Shown: piece by piece, positions 1 to 10,682 of the stretch
How the letters are laid out: each line of letters opens with the position of its first letter
Numbering within the stretch: the first letter of the stretch is position 1
Assembly (NCBI GenBank): GCA_907165135.1
Contig: OU015569.1
Coordinates: 5,146,001-5,210,000 of the forward strand
Reading direction: 5' to 3'
From: Oikopleura dioica
Taxonomy: Eukaryota; Chordata; Appendicularia; Copelata; Oikopleuridae
DNA: 64,000 bases
Notes under the pieces: generated by a model
Told to the model about the DNA's origin: nothing
The model's database searches: none
Seen by the model: the letters and a program-made list of their open reading frames with translations, nothing else
Made by a program: the position numbers and the translations under genes

Positions 1-706
1 ACGTTTTGAGCATTCTTCCAACAATCTTCTGAAGACGCTCGCGAAAGTGACTGATATGAACAGCCTTCTTGTCGAAATAAAAGCTTTCCTTCCTCGCTCC
101 TGTCAAGAAGTTAATGCAAATTTGATGAGATATTGATAGAACGTGCAGACCGCAATCGTAGGTATTCTTTTGTGCGACAACGTCAGCGTCAACGATCTTG
201 AAGGGGACTTTTGCGCCAATGGACGTAGCAAAAGAATTTGCGCTTCTTTTAGCCGCCTTGACATTCGAATTACTATCCAAGTAGATTAATTGAAGAAATA
301 TGCAAAGACTTTTGAGGCTTTGGGATAAAAAATGCAAGGCTTACCTTATCGAGTTGAAATGAACAAATTTTTCCGTCTGTCGGAACCAGACGAGTAAACT
401 CCAGTGAGTACCCCCGGCATTCCCTGATTCCTCGTCATTTATTGGAATGAGAACGATCTCCTTAGCAGACAAATTCAAACTCTGAAGCATGGCATCTGCT
501 TCGAAAGGTTCTGCGCACAATTTAACCAATTGCACAAGGGAAGGATCAACATAGCCAATTCTTGGATCATTGATTTCTTCGTTGCTTAGATATTCGTAGA
601 AAAAGGAGATGATCTGGTCGTTGAGCCAATTCGGGGCGGAGAGCAGTGCCAAGTCAGATTGCCGAAGAACAGAATCGTGGTAGGAAATAACAATCGAATC
701 TGTCAT
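1..706 (-). CDS. SENP8: SENP8/DEN1-like NEDD8-specific cysteine protease, runs off the left edge
   Basis: Two exons read on the minus strand: 706-345 and 272 to beyond 1, joined by a GT-AG intron (273-344) that keeps the frame. About 211 codons are visible, against about 212 in vertebrate SENP8, so only the last residues are missing. The family (C48 peptidases) matures NEDD8 and removes it from cullins. Visible features are the N-terminal substrate groove around residues 25-45, the catalytic His in THWSLLVWF (His101) and the catalytic Cys in NTYDCGLH, with the oxyanion Gln six residues before it. The usual third member, Asp in H-Y-D-S, is read as Asn (HFNS, residue 118). FUNDC1 lies 295 bp upstream on the same strand. 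Family assignment is strong; activity is not certain. Confidence 0.9.
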
Positions 707-1001
707 TCAAAAGTGTATCTTTAATTTTTTTTTAATATTTAAATGCTGCTTCAGCTCTGGTTATCTTACTCTTGGCAAAAATAATGTTTCTTTACAAGAA
801 TTGTATAAGTTAAGGTAGTCAGTGTGAATTTACACGAAGAAAATAGTTCAATCTTCAAAAGAAAAAGAGAATGGAGAAACTTGACGATTTTGTAGTCATT
901 AAAATGGTACTGCTTCGCGTTATGTTGCTGCTCACCGTAATAAAAGACTTCTAGCAACTCAGACTCGCTCAACTTGGGGAAAATAATAAAGGTGTAAATT
1001 A

Positions 1002-1531
1002 TCACGTTCCTATGGCAACAAGCGCGCCACCTGCAAGTCCGCAAGAAAGAGGCACATTCTCTTTTATTATCTCTTCAGTCGGGTACTAAACAACTCAACT
1101 CAGCTGCTATTTTGGTGATAAACAGACCTTGGATAAATCGAACTGGGGATTGCGGCTTTTCAGCTTGTTGTAATCGTTTTTTACTTTTGGCCAGTCGACT
1201 TTGATGTATCCAAGTTGGGTCAGAACTAAACCCCTTTGTTGGAAGCAAATGTACATAAAAGGCTAAAAGTACCAGAAATACAGGTGATTCCACCGCCAAC
1301 AGTAGAAAAAGCCAATTTTCCCACTTTCTTGACCAGAGCTCCAATAACTAAGCCGCCGATAAATCCAACTCCGGTTTCTTTTAAGATCTGAGCATTTCTA
1401 ATCAAGACAGGAATAAATCTAACTTCTACTGGCGTTCAATAGACTTACGTTCTAGGAGGAACTTCTTGTCGTCCTGTAAGGTATTCTTTTACTGTGCCCA
1501 AAGCTTCGTCCATCACTTCGATTCTTACCAT
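1002..1531 (-). CDS. FUNDC1: FUNDC1-like FUN14-domain outer mitochondrial membrane protein
   Basis: Four exons: 1531-1449, 1397-1273, 1225-1128 and 1085-1002. All introns are GT-AG, 42-51 nt long and phase-consistent, giving 129 aa. FUN14 proteins are multi-pass proteins of the outer mitochondrial membrane; vertebrate FUNDC1 is a hypoxia-regulated mitophagy receptor. Diagnostic motifs are KKVGKLAFSTVGGG after the first membrane helix, LGYIKVDWPKVKNDYNK in the central loop, and a Gly/Ala-rich C-terminal helix ending at residue 129. The N-terminal 27 residues lack the Y-x-x-L LC3-interacting motif known from vertebrate FUNDC1. The start codon sits two bases behind a TTTTCAG acceptor, which fits a trans-spliced 5' end. 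Confidence in the family is high; a mitophagy role is not shown by the sequence. Confidence 0.88.
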
Positions 1532-1730
1532 GTCTGAAAAGATTTTAAAAAATAGTGGAAATGTAGGTTTGATAATTGTAGGTAAAATTGGATATGCGTT
1601 GAGAATAAGAAAGCTACAGAAAACAGAGCAGATATACAGAAATTACTTCATTCATTCTCAATTACAGTGGATGATCATGAAGGTAGTCGGAAGTGGTTAA
1701 CTGAAGAAAATGAAAAGGAGATATCCTTTT

Positions 1731-4007
1731 TTAAGGATTTGGTTTGTACGGAGCACTTGGGTTCGAGTTGAAACCTTCGAGTTGAGTAGCGTTGATGTTT
1801 TCCCACTGCCATTGAAAGGCTGGATCGCCAACTTGCGAGCAGGGCATCATCAAAAGTTTGGAGGCGTCAACAGTCGCGCACTTTTTCGAGGAAGGATGGA
1901 CGAGTTGTTTGTCCATGTACTTCCACAGCTGGTTTCCGTGCTGATTGTGACAGTCCCAAGTCAGGATGCTCTTGCTTCGGTAACTTGCGTCTAGACAGAT
2001 TCGAACGGCGCTTTCAGGAGTCTGACCAGGTCGGATGTCTTCCCGCCACGTCAGTTGCAAATCCTGGGCATGGCTTCCTTTCTTACATGGCGACACAATT
2101 ACTTGACTACCCTTAAATAACAATCGTTTAATCAATTGTATCTTTACAGCTATCTTGCCTTTTTGACTTGTGGATCCATACAGAGGCCGGACTGAATATG
2201 CCGTAACTGGCCCCAGGCGGCAGAAGGAGGCAGAATCGGAGGATAGTAATGGAGCAGGTCAGGAATGATGTTCTTTATGTACCAGTCAAATGATTTGCAG
2301 TTGAGTTCCGCACGGAGAGCCTTGGCCTTCGTCAGATCTCCAGCATCTACAAAAGAACGGATAAAAAGATAAACAACTTTGGAGGCTTTGAATTACCGAT
2401 TTTGCGAACATAAGGACGTCTTTTATAAAAGAACTCAGCATATTCGTCCATCCAGACTTCTGCTACTCGTTTATAATTGTAATTCGGGCCGCCAGTATTG
2501 GGAATAGTATATGGAACAAACTTTCGATAGATATGACCGATTCGGGAGCATGGAGCGTCAAGAATCCTTCCTCCGCACATCCAAATTTTGAATGAGAGCT
2601 CGTACTGCTCACCGCCCCAAATTTCGAGACCTTCGTCATACAACCCAATCTCGTAGAAATAATTTCGTTCGATCGCAAACAGCCCACCTGCCATAACTGG
2701 TGATTCGAACGGATCTGATGGATCTTTGGGGCGTTTTTCTTTTGGAATGGGGATTCTTTTGTAGTACAACTCCCAGTCAAATGCTCCTCGCATTGCGTCG
2801 CCAGGCTGGCTGATATATTGAAAGTTTTCGTTGTCGATGATGTCAATCATTGGGCAGACAACAGTCTTGCGGTCCAACGAGATCGGATGAAGCAACGGAG
2901 GGAGCCAGTTGTTTGCTACTTCTACGTGCGAGTCCAGAATCACCACAACCTCGCCTTTCGCCAGATGAACGCCACGGACTCGACTGCGAATCAGTCCTTG
3001 TCTCGTTGGGTTTCGAATAAGCTTGACTTTCGTAAACTTTGCCAAGGTCTTCTCCAAGTCCGCTGAAAAATAAATAAGCAGCTTGAAAAGAAGTGTTAAA
3101 AATTCAATTTCAAAATATTATTCACAATAATTACTTTTTAAATACAGGCGAGTACTAGCATCATCGACTAGAATAATCTCTCTTAGCAAGGAGTCTGGCG
3201 ATCGATTGTGGAGGGAATGAAGGGTTCTTAGGAGTGTGGTAAAGCCTTCGTTGTGGAAAGGAATCACTACGGAGACATCTGGCAGGTCGGAATGATATTT
3301 TTTCGATTTACAGCTGTTGTGGCGAATGTCGTGAAGGCTGCGATCGAGCGCGATTCTGTCGGAAACGAGAATGTTGAAGCCGTTGTCTCGATACGCCGAG
3401 TCCAACTTTTCATTCTCGAGAAGTTCTACCGGCCGTCCTTGTTCTCCCAAGCCTACGATACATTTAATCGCGTGTTTTGTCCAATATTCAACCTGTTCGA
3501 GCAGCTTCTTCGCGCATAAACTCGTGGTCGTGCCAGTCTTTCCAAACCGGCTCTCGTTTCTTGTGCTTGACAACTTGTTGCCCTAAAATCGCACCTGCAT
3601 GCATTTGAGGATGAGCAAGATCTCCATGGAAGTTAACTTGGCTGTGCGGCGACTCGCTAAGATTGTTGTCAATCAAAAGCTTTCCTCAAACAGGAGCCAG
3701 TTTAATTTCACACCAATAAAACCGCTATTTCCCATCTCCTAAGACTAAATCTATCTAACTCGAATACTGAATTAAAACTATATACACTGAACTAAAAACC
3801 CAATTTATAAAGACGCATTACGAAAGTATCGTACATTAATTTGAAGATAGATCTGATGTAGCGCGCTCGTGAGCAACGTTGTTTGCCATACCGAATGGAT
3901 TGAAGCTGATCGATGCTTGCCGTTTCTCCAGAAGGAAGCTTCCTATAAAGAAGAAAAAGCAGGACGAAGCAGAGTCCGTAGACAAGAGGCCGGACCCGCA
4001 CCTTCAT
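1731..4007 (-). CDS. GALNT10: Polypeptide N-acetylgalactosaminyltransferase 10-like (mucin-type O-glycosylation)
   Basis: Six exons, 641 aa: 4007-3822, 3679-3493, 3452-3135, 3062-2397, 2346-2159 and 2111-1731. The enzyme transfers GalNAc from UDP-GalNAc to Ser/Thr in the Golgi. The order is a short cytosolic tail and signal anchor (residues 8-22), a stem, a GT27 catalytic domain with the metal-binding DSH triad in [12 protein letters not shown] and the acceptor-side motif [14 protein letters not shown], then a ricin-type lectin domain containing TWREDIRPG. Sequence around [18 protein letters not shown] and [14 protein letters not shown] is characteristic of the GALNT10 subgroup. Most introns are GT-AG, but the one at 2112-2158 must start GC (AAAAAG|GCAAGA), because the GT alternatives hit an in-frame stop. 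The first intron (3680-3821) is the least certain junction. Confidence 0.92.
2112..2158 (-). other. GC-AG intron in GALNT10
   Basis: Read on the minus strand, the exon ends AAAAAG and the intron begins GCAAGATAGC and ends TTATTTAAG (47 nt, phase 0). Reading on meets TAG two codons later. The join produces [21 protein letters not shown], which follows the lectin-domain pattern. GC-AG introns with a purine-rich AG|GCAAG donor are a known minor class. Confidence 0.8.
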
Positions 4008-4224
4008 AATCTTGGAACGCTTATTTCCATTCTGGAATATGAAAATAATTGAGAGGCGCTTTATTATAAAAATCCGTTTATTGAAGTAAAAAAGTAAAAG
4101 ATTTAGGAAGCATTTGAAGAAATAAGGCAAAGTCGGTTGTTGGAAGCAGCGCGATCGCGCGTTAACAGAACGCAAATGTCATCTAAAAAGCAACGTCAAA
4201 TTTAATGATTCGGTAAAATCGATC

Positions 4225-5441
4225 CTAACCTTGGCTCATGTTGAGGTCTTCAAGAATTGAATACACCATTTTCGCTGTGTTTAACTGAACGTCTGATAGT
4301 TTGTCTGTTTTCGCGTCCTTTAATTCAGGAAGGAGCGGCTCTTTCAAGTCTGATAGCCACTCCCGTAAGAGTTGGTCTAGCTGCGCTTTCCTAGGCCAAT
4401 AAAATAAAAGTCTTGCGGCTTCGCTTTGCAAGTTCTTACGACAGATATCGGATAGAGTTCCAAGCCCCTTCTTTGACCCTTTCGAGGTGAATCCACTTTG
4501 ACATGGTTCGCGGGAGCTCTTCTTCAATAAGTTCCAGACTAAGATACTTCCGAAGCACGAGAATAAAGGGATGAACAAGAGGATTCTTCCCACTAGAATA
4601 AAATTTTCATCTCTGAGAGATTGTCATCTTCTTACAATTCATGCTTGTTGTACGCCTTCATGCCACGCAAATATAACTCATCCACGGAAAGTGATTTCAG
4701 GGGCCACGTCCGGAGTTGTTTCAGAACTTGGAAGAAGTTCGAAACGCTGGCGATCTGGGGTCGGCTTTGAATCGAGCCCGGTCGCGTTGCTCGCACGTGC
4801 GTGAAAGCTTCCACGTCCGTGAAGCCCTTAACGCAGTTTCGGCTAGACACAACGATCAGAGATGATGGTTACCATATCAAAAATGAGCCAGGCCGCGCAA
4901 ACGACTCCGGTGCGGCCAAGTCCAGCGTGGCAGTGGACGGCGCAGGCGCCCTCGCTGATTGCGAACGAAATCACTTTGCAAATATCGAACATCTGGTCGA
5001 CGGAGTAAACTCCGTAGTCTTTTGTCGGGTAGCTGTAGAAGCTGATCTTCTCGGCCATGAGGCGCTCGGGCGAATACGTGAAGCCGGACTGCGCAAGCAA
5101 GGTTCCACAGTGCTCGTGCTCACCTGGCTCTTGCAAATTCACTATCGAGCGGATTCCCGCGCTTTTGAAGTATTTCACGTTGTCAGGGAAGAAGTCCTCG
5201 GCCGGACGCGCGATCGCAAGGAGCTTCGATGGCCAAATCCAGCTTGAGCTCAGTCTAGGCACTACGGAAGTTGAAAAGGCGAAGTTTCGCTGCTCGTGCT
5301 TGCACTTGGCCCCGCAGCCTACCTAATTCAAAAATACTCATTTCTTCAATGACTTCAGAATTGAAAGTTCACCTTACAGGCGACGCCCGTCGGAGTGACT
5401 TTTCGAATCCCCTCCCCTAACAATGACACAGATGGTTCCAT
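4225..5441 (-). CDS. PTPDC1: PTPDC1-like dual-specificity protein phosphatase
   Basis: Five exons, 342 aa: 5441-5373, 5322-4873, 4826-4636, 4592-4440 and 4390-4225, all phase-consistent with 46-50 nt introns. The phosphatase signature HCHAGLGRTG lies near residue 143, preceded by the general-acid region KDYGVYS and by LLAIARPAEDFF, and followed by THVRATRPGSIQSRPQ. These blocks and their order match PTPDC1 (human PTP9Q22, linked to centrosome and cilium length control). The cysteine-rich start (CKVGCGAKCKHEQ) is also typical. The protein is less than half the length of vertebrate PTPDC1, because the long C-terminal region is reduced to about 110 residues; a further 3' exon after MSQG cannot be excluded. 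GALNT10 starts 217 bp downstream on the same strand. Confidence 0.82.
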
Positions 5442-5791
5442 ATTCGAGTCCGATTACCTCATTTCTCTCTGAATTCATTTCTATTAAAGTTTTAATTTTT
5501 AATAATTCGAAAATCTAGTAGAAATAAGAAAATGATAAAAAAATGAATGTCATGCTTAGAACGTTATTTAATCAATAAAAATTATTCTTAGAGAAACTGT
5601 ACTAGTTGCAACACAGTATCTATCGCTCGTAATACGAGCCTCGTATAGTAATTTTCTAGAACCGAGAGTAGCGCCTCAATTGGAGCGGGCGAGCCAATGA
5701 GCGAGCAGAGCTGCGCGTTGAGCCACTTTTCTCACTAGGAAAAATTCTCCTTTTCTATTTTTTCGTTTCTCTGGGAAACTGACGACTACAC
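5442..5791. other. Divergent intergenic region
   Basis: This is 350 bp between the minus-strand PTPDC1 start and a short plus-strand ORF. It is AT-rich, with a GC-richer block at about 5660-5730 that contains two CCAAT-type words (caattgg and gccaatg) flanking gagcgggcgag. It is a plausible bidirectional promoter, but nothing is specific enough to name a factor. Confidence 0.3.
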
Positions 5792-5995
5792 ATGAATATT
5801 TTACGAATGACTGCCTTATTTACTGCTGACTATGTTGATTTAAAACTGCAATTACTAAAAACTCAATTTCAGAATGAAAAAGTGAGAATTCCGCGCCAGA
5901 TTATTTGGAGGGAAACAGAAGAAGAAATCCAATTGCTGTCGTTGGTCAACAAGGTTATTTTCAACGCCATCGAACAGCAATACAGGAAAATCTAA
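5792..5995 (+). CDS. Short hypothetical ORF (67 aa)
   Basis: The ORF runs from ATG to TAA without an intron and encodes a charged, Glu/Gln-rich peptide with a likely helical C-terminal half (ETEEEIQLLSLVNKV). I do not recognise it. A pyrimidine-rich acceptor-like site (caatttcag) falls inside it at about 5865-5873, so part of it may be the 3' exon of a different transcript. Codon use is AT-rich and unlike the clear genes nearby. Confidence 0.3.
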   Translation: MNILRMTALFTADYVDLKLQLLKTQFQNEKVRIPRQIIWRETEEEIQLLSLVNKVIFNAIEQQYRKI

Positions 5996-6406
5996 TTCCT
6001 AAGAAGGAAGTACTTCTAACAAGAGAGAACACTCTTTCTCGACTGCCTTTACTTTCATGATCGGAAAGCAAAATTAATTAAACACACTTTTAAATAAAAC
6101 CTTATGATAAATCAGAACTGTAAAACGATACCGATTCTGATTTCAAGTTTATTTTGTTTTTTTTTTGCAATTTTTATTTTGTTAAATTTCGTCAAATGTC
6201 AAGTTGGAGAATTGATAAAGGGATTCAAAAGCGCGGATAACTCTTCAGTTCAGTCGCTAAGTTGAACTATTTTAGCAGGAGTGAATTTTGCAATGAGGCA
6301 TAACAAAAGCATTTCCGAGAGTAAGACCGAACAGAACTATCAAGATTTCAAAAGCAGATTTTATATTTGGCGATAAGTGATTTCAATATGGCAGAGAGAG
6401 GGAAGG
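5996..6406. other. Intergenic, no gene seen
   Basis: AT-rich sequence with poly-T stretches at about 6150-6180. No reading frame with coding character and no recognisable RNA gene is seen here. A MITE follows immediately. Confidence 0.5.
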
Positions 6407-6571
6407 TACAGTGGTGTGTGGAGTTGGTGCACCCCTAGTGAGTGCTGCGTTGGTGCACCCCTGACCCGCACTTTTTCTATTGTTTTCTTCTAGAAGTAGC
6501 AAAAGTGAGTGCTGCGTTTGTGCACCTTTTACCCGCTATCTAGGGGTGCACCAACTCCACACACCACTGTA
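6407..6571. mobile_element. Tc1/mariner-like MITE with perfect 32-bp terminal inverted repeats
   Basis: The left end (6407-6438) and right end (6540-6571) are exact reverse complements over 32 bases. Both ends have the form TA followed by CAGTGGTGTG, so the element is flanked by TA dinucleotides as Tc1/mariner insertions are. Inside are two direct copies of a module containing gtgagtgctgcgt and tgcacc...acccgc (about 6437-6469 and 6504-6536), which differ at a few bases. The 165-bp unit has no coding capacity and would need a transposase in trans. It lies between two genes. Confidence 0.85.
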
Positions 6572-6922
6572 AATGTGATTCGTCTTGTTTCCCAGCTCGA
6601 ACGCCCCCTATTTTAATTTCCGAGCTGATCTTCTCTCGTATTTTGAAGTCTATTCTTCCGAGTCGAAAGCAGATTCGAAGAGCTGGAGTAAAATGTCGGT
6701 TAATTTTTGCGATGAGTCAACCCTTGAATGAGTCATTTCCTGAATTTTTAAATCTTCCAGTCAAAAACGGGATCAGTGAGTCATTCACCATCTTTCGACG
6801 GAGAAAACTAGGGAAGAGAAATCAAAGTAGCGATCGGAAGAGATTATTTCTGCTTCTTTTTTGTGTTGATTACCTACTCATGCCAATTTTGTCTACTGAT
6901 TTGAATAGTTTAGATTGACATC
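6572..6922. other. Intergenic / 5' flank of the RPA3-like gene
   Basis: 350 bp. An open frame at 6643-6918 has no coding character and is best treated as chance. Immediately before the next ATG is gaatagtttag, a usable trans-splice acceptor. Confidence 0.4.
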
Positions 6923-7652
6923 ATGGAAGTCATGGCGGGCCTCACCCAAGAAGAACTGGACTTCAAAGAGCAACCCCGCAAATGGGTCTGCTCCGAAAAC
7001 TTGGCCAAAGTAAGCATTTCTGATGCAATCTTCGCTCTCTTTAGTCGATCTTCCTTTTATTTCATGCGACTTAGTGGCTGTCTAAGATGATCCTTGTTTT
7101 TTAACTATCTTTTGTTTTTAGCACATTGGCAATGCAGTGACAATTCTCTGCAAAGTCATGGAACGAGTTGATGAAAACAAGATAATCGTCTCCGATATGG
7201 TCGGCCAGATCACCTGCACGTGCAACAACGAAGAACTCTTCTTGTTCGCAGAAGTAAGGATAAAACTCATTACTGGAACATCTTTTCCCCAGGGAACACT
7301 TATCCTGGAAGCGGATGAAATCAAAGACGCTTTATTATGAAGAGGCCGCTTTAATATTCGATTAAATCTTAAGATTTAAGAATGGTTGAAAAATTCTAAG
7401 AAAATCCTCTAAATATACCGTATATATCATTGCATTATTTCAACTTATTAAAATTAAAATTAAAAAAAACATAAACTTGTTTAGAAAGACGACTATGTGC
7501 AGCTTGAAGGATGGGCATTGAGCGAGACGGAAATCCAGTGCTGTTCGCTTGAGGAGCTCAAAGACGAAGCCACCAACGACGAAACCGTCTTACTCCGCAC
7601 CAAGGCCGCGCTCATGATGGACCAGTACTCCGCTGTCGTCTACGCTCAGTAA
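6923..7652 (+). CDS. RPA3 (RPA14)-like OB-fold protein, putative replication protein A small subunit
   Basis: Three exons, 6923-7009, 7122-7253 and 7485-7652, give 128 aa against about 121 for RPA3. The pattern is a lead-in (RKWVCSENLAKHIG), then alternating hydrophobic strands NAVTILCKVMERVDENKIIV, GQITCTC, DYVQLEGWAL and a C-terminal helix, matching the single OB fold plus helix of RPA3. In that family the C-terminal helix packs in the RPA trimer core. Intron 1 is GT-AG. Intron 2 (7254-7484) is unusually long here and contains a second acceptor (ccccag, about 7287-7292) after which an open frame of 15 codons could give a shorter alternative C-terminus. Sequence identity to known RPA3 is low, so the name is a fold-level inference. 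Confidence 0.5.
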
Positions 7653-8169
7653 AATCTCACCGCGAGCATTTTGAAAATCCGCTGAATCATTCACTGCGCG
7701 TTTTTTGGTGAATAAATCCACTGAAACCAAAAAGTTTCAAAAATTGACCCCCATCGGCTATACCAAACAGTTATCTTATGATTCATAAGTTATGAAATTC
7801 TAGGAATCAATGATTTCCTTAAAATTGTTTGACCTGCACGAAGGGTTTAATTGCGCTTCATCGTCATTTTCGTTGAAAGTATTTTCCATGTGATTGCCGG
7901 AAGGATAGTGAAGGGTAGCTACGTGCCTTGTGTCAATTAGGCGCCTTTTGAAAAAGTTTGTGATTTACGAGTTCGAAGTTCGGAACTAGTTACGATCGTT
8001 TGTTAAGGCGCCTCCCGGCCTGATCATCTCTCTGACGGCTGACTCAGACGGCTCTTTCTTCATTGCGCCGAGCTACTTTTCTTCAGAATCTAATCATAGC
8101 CCCGAGAAAGACGAGAGAAGCCATCAGAGAATCTTTAGTTAAAGTCAACTGCACCCTGCTCCCGAGAGG
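7653..8169. other. Intergenic, no gene seen
   Basis: 517 bp between two plus-strand genes. It contains a poly(A)-signal-like gaataaa near 7710, and otherwise mixed-composition sequence without an ORF or repeat that I can identify. Confidence 0.5.
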
Positions 8170-10682
8170 ATGGAGAAACGAGCGCAAAGAATCTCTAAAA
8201 TTATCAAAGAAGTGAATAAATTTAGGTAAGCACCGTTTTCATTCGCGTATCGCCTAATAACAAGAGGTATATAAGCAACCCATCTGAATAATACAAACAA
8301 TTCGCTTGTTCCGACTTAGTCAGGCGTTTAATTTTTAATCAGGGATTCGCACGATGTCTCCATGCATCCTGGGCTGCGGGCCCTCCTCCCGTGGATGGAC
8401 CATTCATATAATCTCCTGCTAAGCCGCCTTCAGAACTCTCCGCGCATTTTCGAAATGGCGGCCGGCAAAATCTCACGCTTCAAACTAGAATCTACCAAAA
8501 TCTCTCTCTACATTCCAAGTATGACGAAAACACCACCAAATCGTAAATTAATCGATTTTAGACCTCGACGACATTTCTGAGTCCTCCATGATTCCAATTT
8601 CAGTCACTTCGGCGGAAAGCGAGAAAATTATGCATCGCTTTGGCCTTTTTCGTGGCGCTGCCGGCGCCTCCAAGTTTGGCTTGAAAAAGTCAAAGTTCTG
8701 GATCGGCTACTTTGTGCGTTTAGTGACGGGATTTTATGAGATTTATTGTATCTTTCCCTTTGTGTGATCAAACCGCAGCTTTCCTTGCCTAGTTCGATGA
8801 CGAAAAAAATCGTTGACTAAAAATACAATAATAACCCGTTGAACAGAACAAGAACTGCTCTCTACATTAAATTGCTCGTTGTTCGTCGAGCTGACAACGA
8901 TCGAGGGAGTGCCCTTGGCCTCCGACTACGTTTCCAACTTCTCATATCATGGTGGATTCGCGAAAAAGTAAGTCCCATACCTCCGCCACTATCAAGACTA
9001 TTTATAGAGCGTTTTTCCCTGCTAAGCTTCTTGAGCAGCCACACGAGCCGGTGTTCGTGAATTTTTTCCTGAGACACGGATCAAACGACCTTTCGGAACA
9101 AATCCTAGCGGCTATGGAAAATCTAGAACACATTTGCTACGAGGTTCATCTCCTCACGCGCAAGTCCTTCAAACTAATCACGGAGCAAGAATCGACCATC
9201 GCGAAACTAAAGGAAGAGCTCGAGCAGCGCAAGAAGGAACACAAACGCAAGTTCCAAGAGCTACTCAAGGAGTCACAGAAACGTATCGAGCTCATCGAGG
9301 GCGACTCAAGAGTAAGTCTTTGGCTTCTTTTAAAATATTAATTTATAAGCTTTGCGCCTCTGAAATATAAAACACGAGCTATTTTCGAGTAAATAATGCA
9401 TCAAGCAATGCTTCTCTAAGTCACGTGATAATCTTCTGTTGTGAACGTCACCGACTTCTTTCAATTCCAATATCAAAAATAAACTTCAGTACTTGCGCCG
9501 AGAAAACGACGAACTACGACTTGAGAATGAGCTTCTACGGGATCAAGTAGCTGCTTTCGAGGCAAATCGAGAGGCAATTCTCGATTCAAAGGTGGAAACA
9601 CAGCAATTCCTTGGAGTCTCCCGCTTCGAACTTCAGCGCAAGTCACTGCCAGACAGACCTGAAAAGATACCCCTCATCGTAAAACGTACGTGCGCGACCT
9701 ATTTTTTGACTTGGCGTTTTCCGTTGCAGTCGCATGCATTTTTTAACGAAAGCTATTAAGCACCCACAACGGCAATATCATCTCGACCGCCGACGAGTGA
9801 ATCCATTTTAAATCGGATTGCGACGACGTCCGACCAAAATATCAAGGTAAGACAAACAAAATCGATACCTGTTTTCCTCCTCGGTTACATGAGATTATGC
9901 CTTAATTTGATGCACCAGTCAGCAAATTGTCTTCTCCGACAATTTATGTCGACGATAATTAACCCGCTTTGCATTAAGAATTCGGGAGCCAATTCAGACA
10001 AATGAAAATATTTGTTCTATATAGAGAATAGAATTCTTATATAACTATTTAGCCTTCGGATTTGCGCGAGCGGAATTGGGAGTTACTAGTGCGTCGAAAA
10101 TCGTTCCAAGAGCCTGGAATTCAAAAGATCAGAAAAAGGTGAATAGAAAAATATAGGTTATTCAGCACTTTTCTGTCGGTTGTTGATTTATTCCCTGGGA
10201 CATTGTTGGTTTTGCGTGTTTTAAAGTTTAACTTTGTTTTGGTTGAAGGCGAGAGAGGAAGACGGAGGAGGTGACGGCTGATCCAAGTCAAGTTGCATTA
10301 AGTGATATCGTCACTAGTGAAGGCTCAAGGGCGTCTACGCCAACCAACAGGTAACAATCATTTATTGTACATAACTATGGACATCTTGTCGATTTGTTTT
10401 CATCGAGAAATATCATGTCCAAGTTCATACAGTGCCTTCGATATCGGAAAGAAGTTCAAAGCTTTGCGCTTACATAAGTTAAGTTTACGGAGTACAGCGC
10501 CACACGAATGGGTTCGACATAAAGCCTCGCGAGTGCCCAATCAACAGGTCAAGACTGGACGAGTGCGAAGAAATTCTTCCGAAAGTTCGGCACGATCAGG
10601 ATCTCTGAGGAGGCGACCGTCGGCCAAGGGCAACAAGGGACTTATGCTTGATAAATTCAGGAGCGGTCGATGTTCTTTTTAG
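8170..10682 (+). CDS. Coiled-coil protein of unrecognised family, multi-exon
   Basis: Exons with agreeing phase are 8170-8225, 8343-8518, 8562-about 8717, 8847-8967, 9008-9311, 9490-9685 and 9761-9846, with further exons near 10053-10140, 10251-10349 and 10540-10680. The N-terminal 200 residues look globular (motifs MHPGLRALLPWMDHSYN, MHRFGLFRGAAGASKFG, FVELTTIEGVPLASDY). They are followed by a long, highly charged coiled coil (EQESTIAKLKEELEQRKKEH, RRENDELRLENELLRDQV) and a basic, Ser/Thr-rich tail. The globular-head plus coiled-coil plan recalls centriole and XRCC4-superfamily proteins, but I find no motif that settles it. The exact last exon is uncertain because three frames stay open across 10540-10680. 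The exon 3 donor is weak. Confidence 0.6.
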
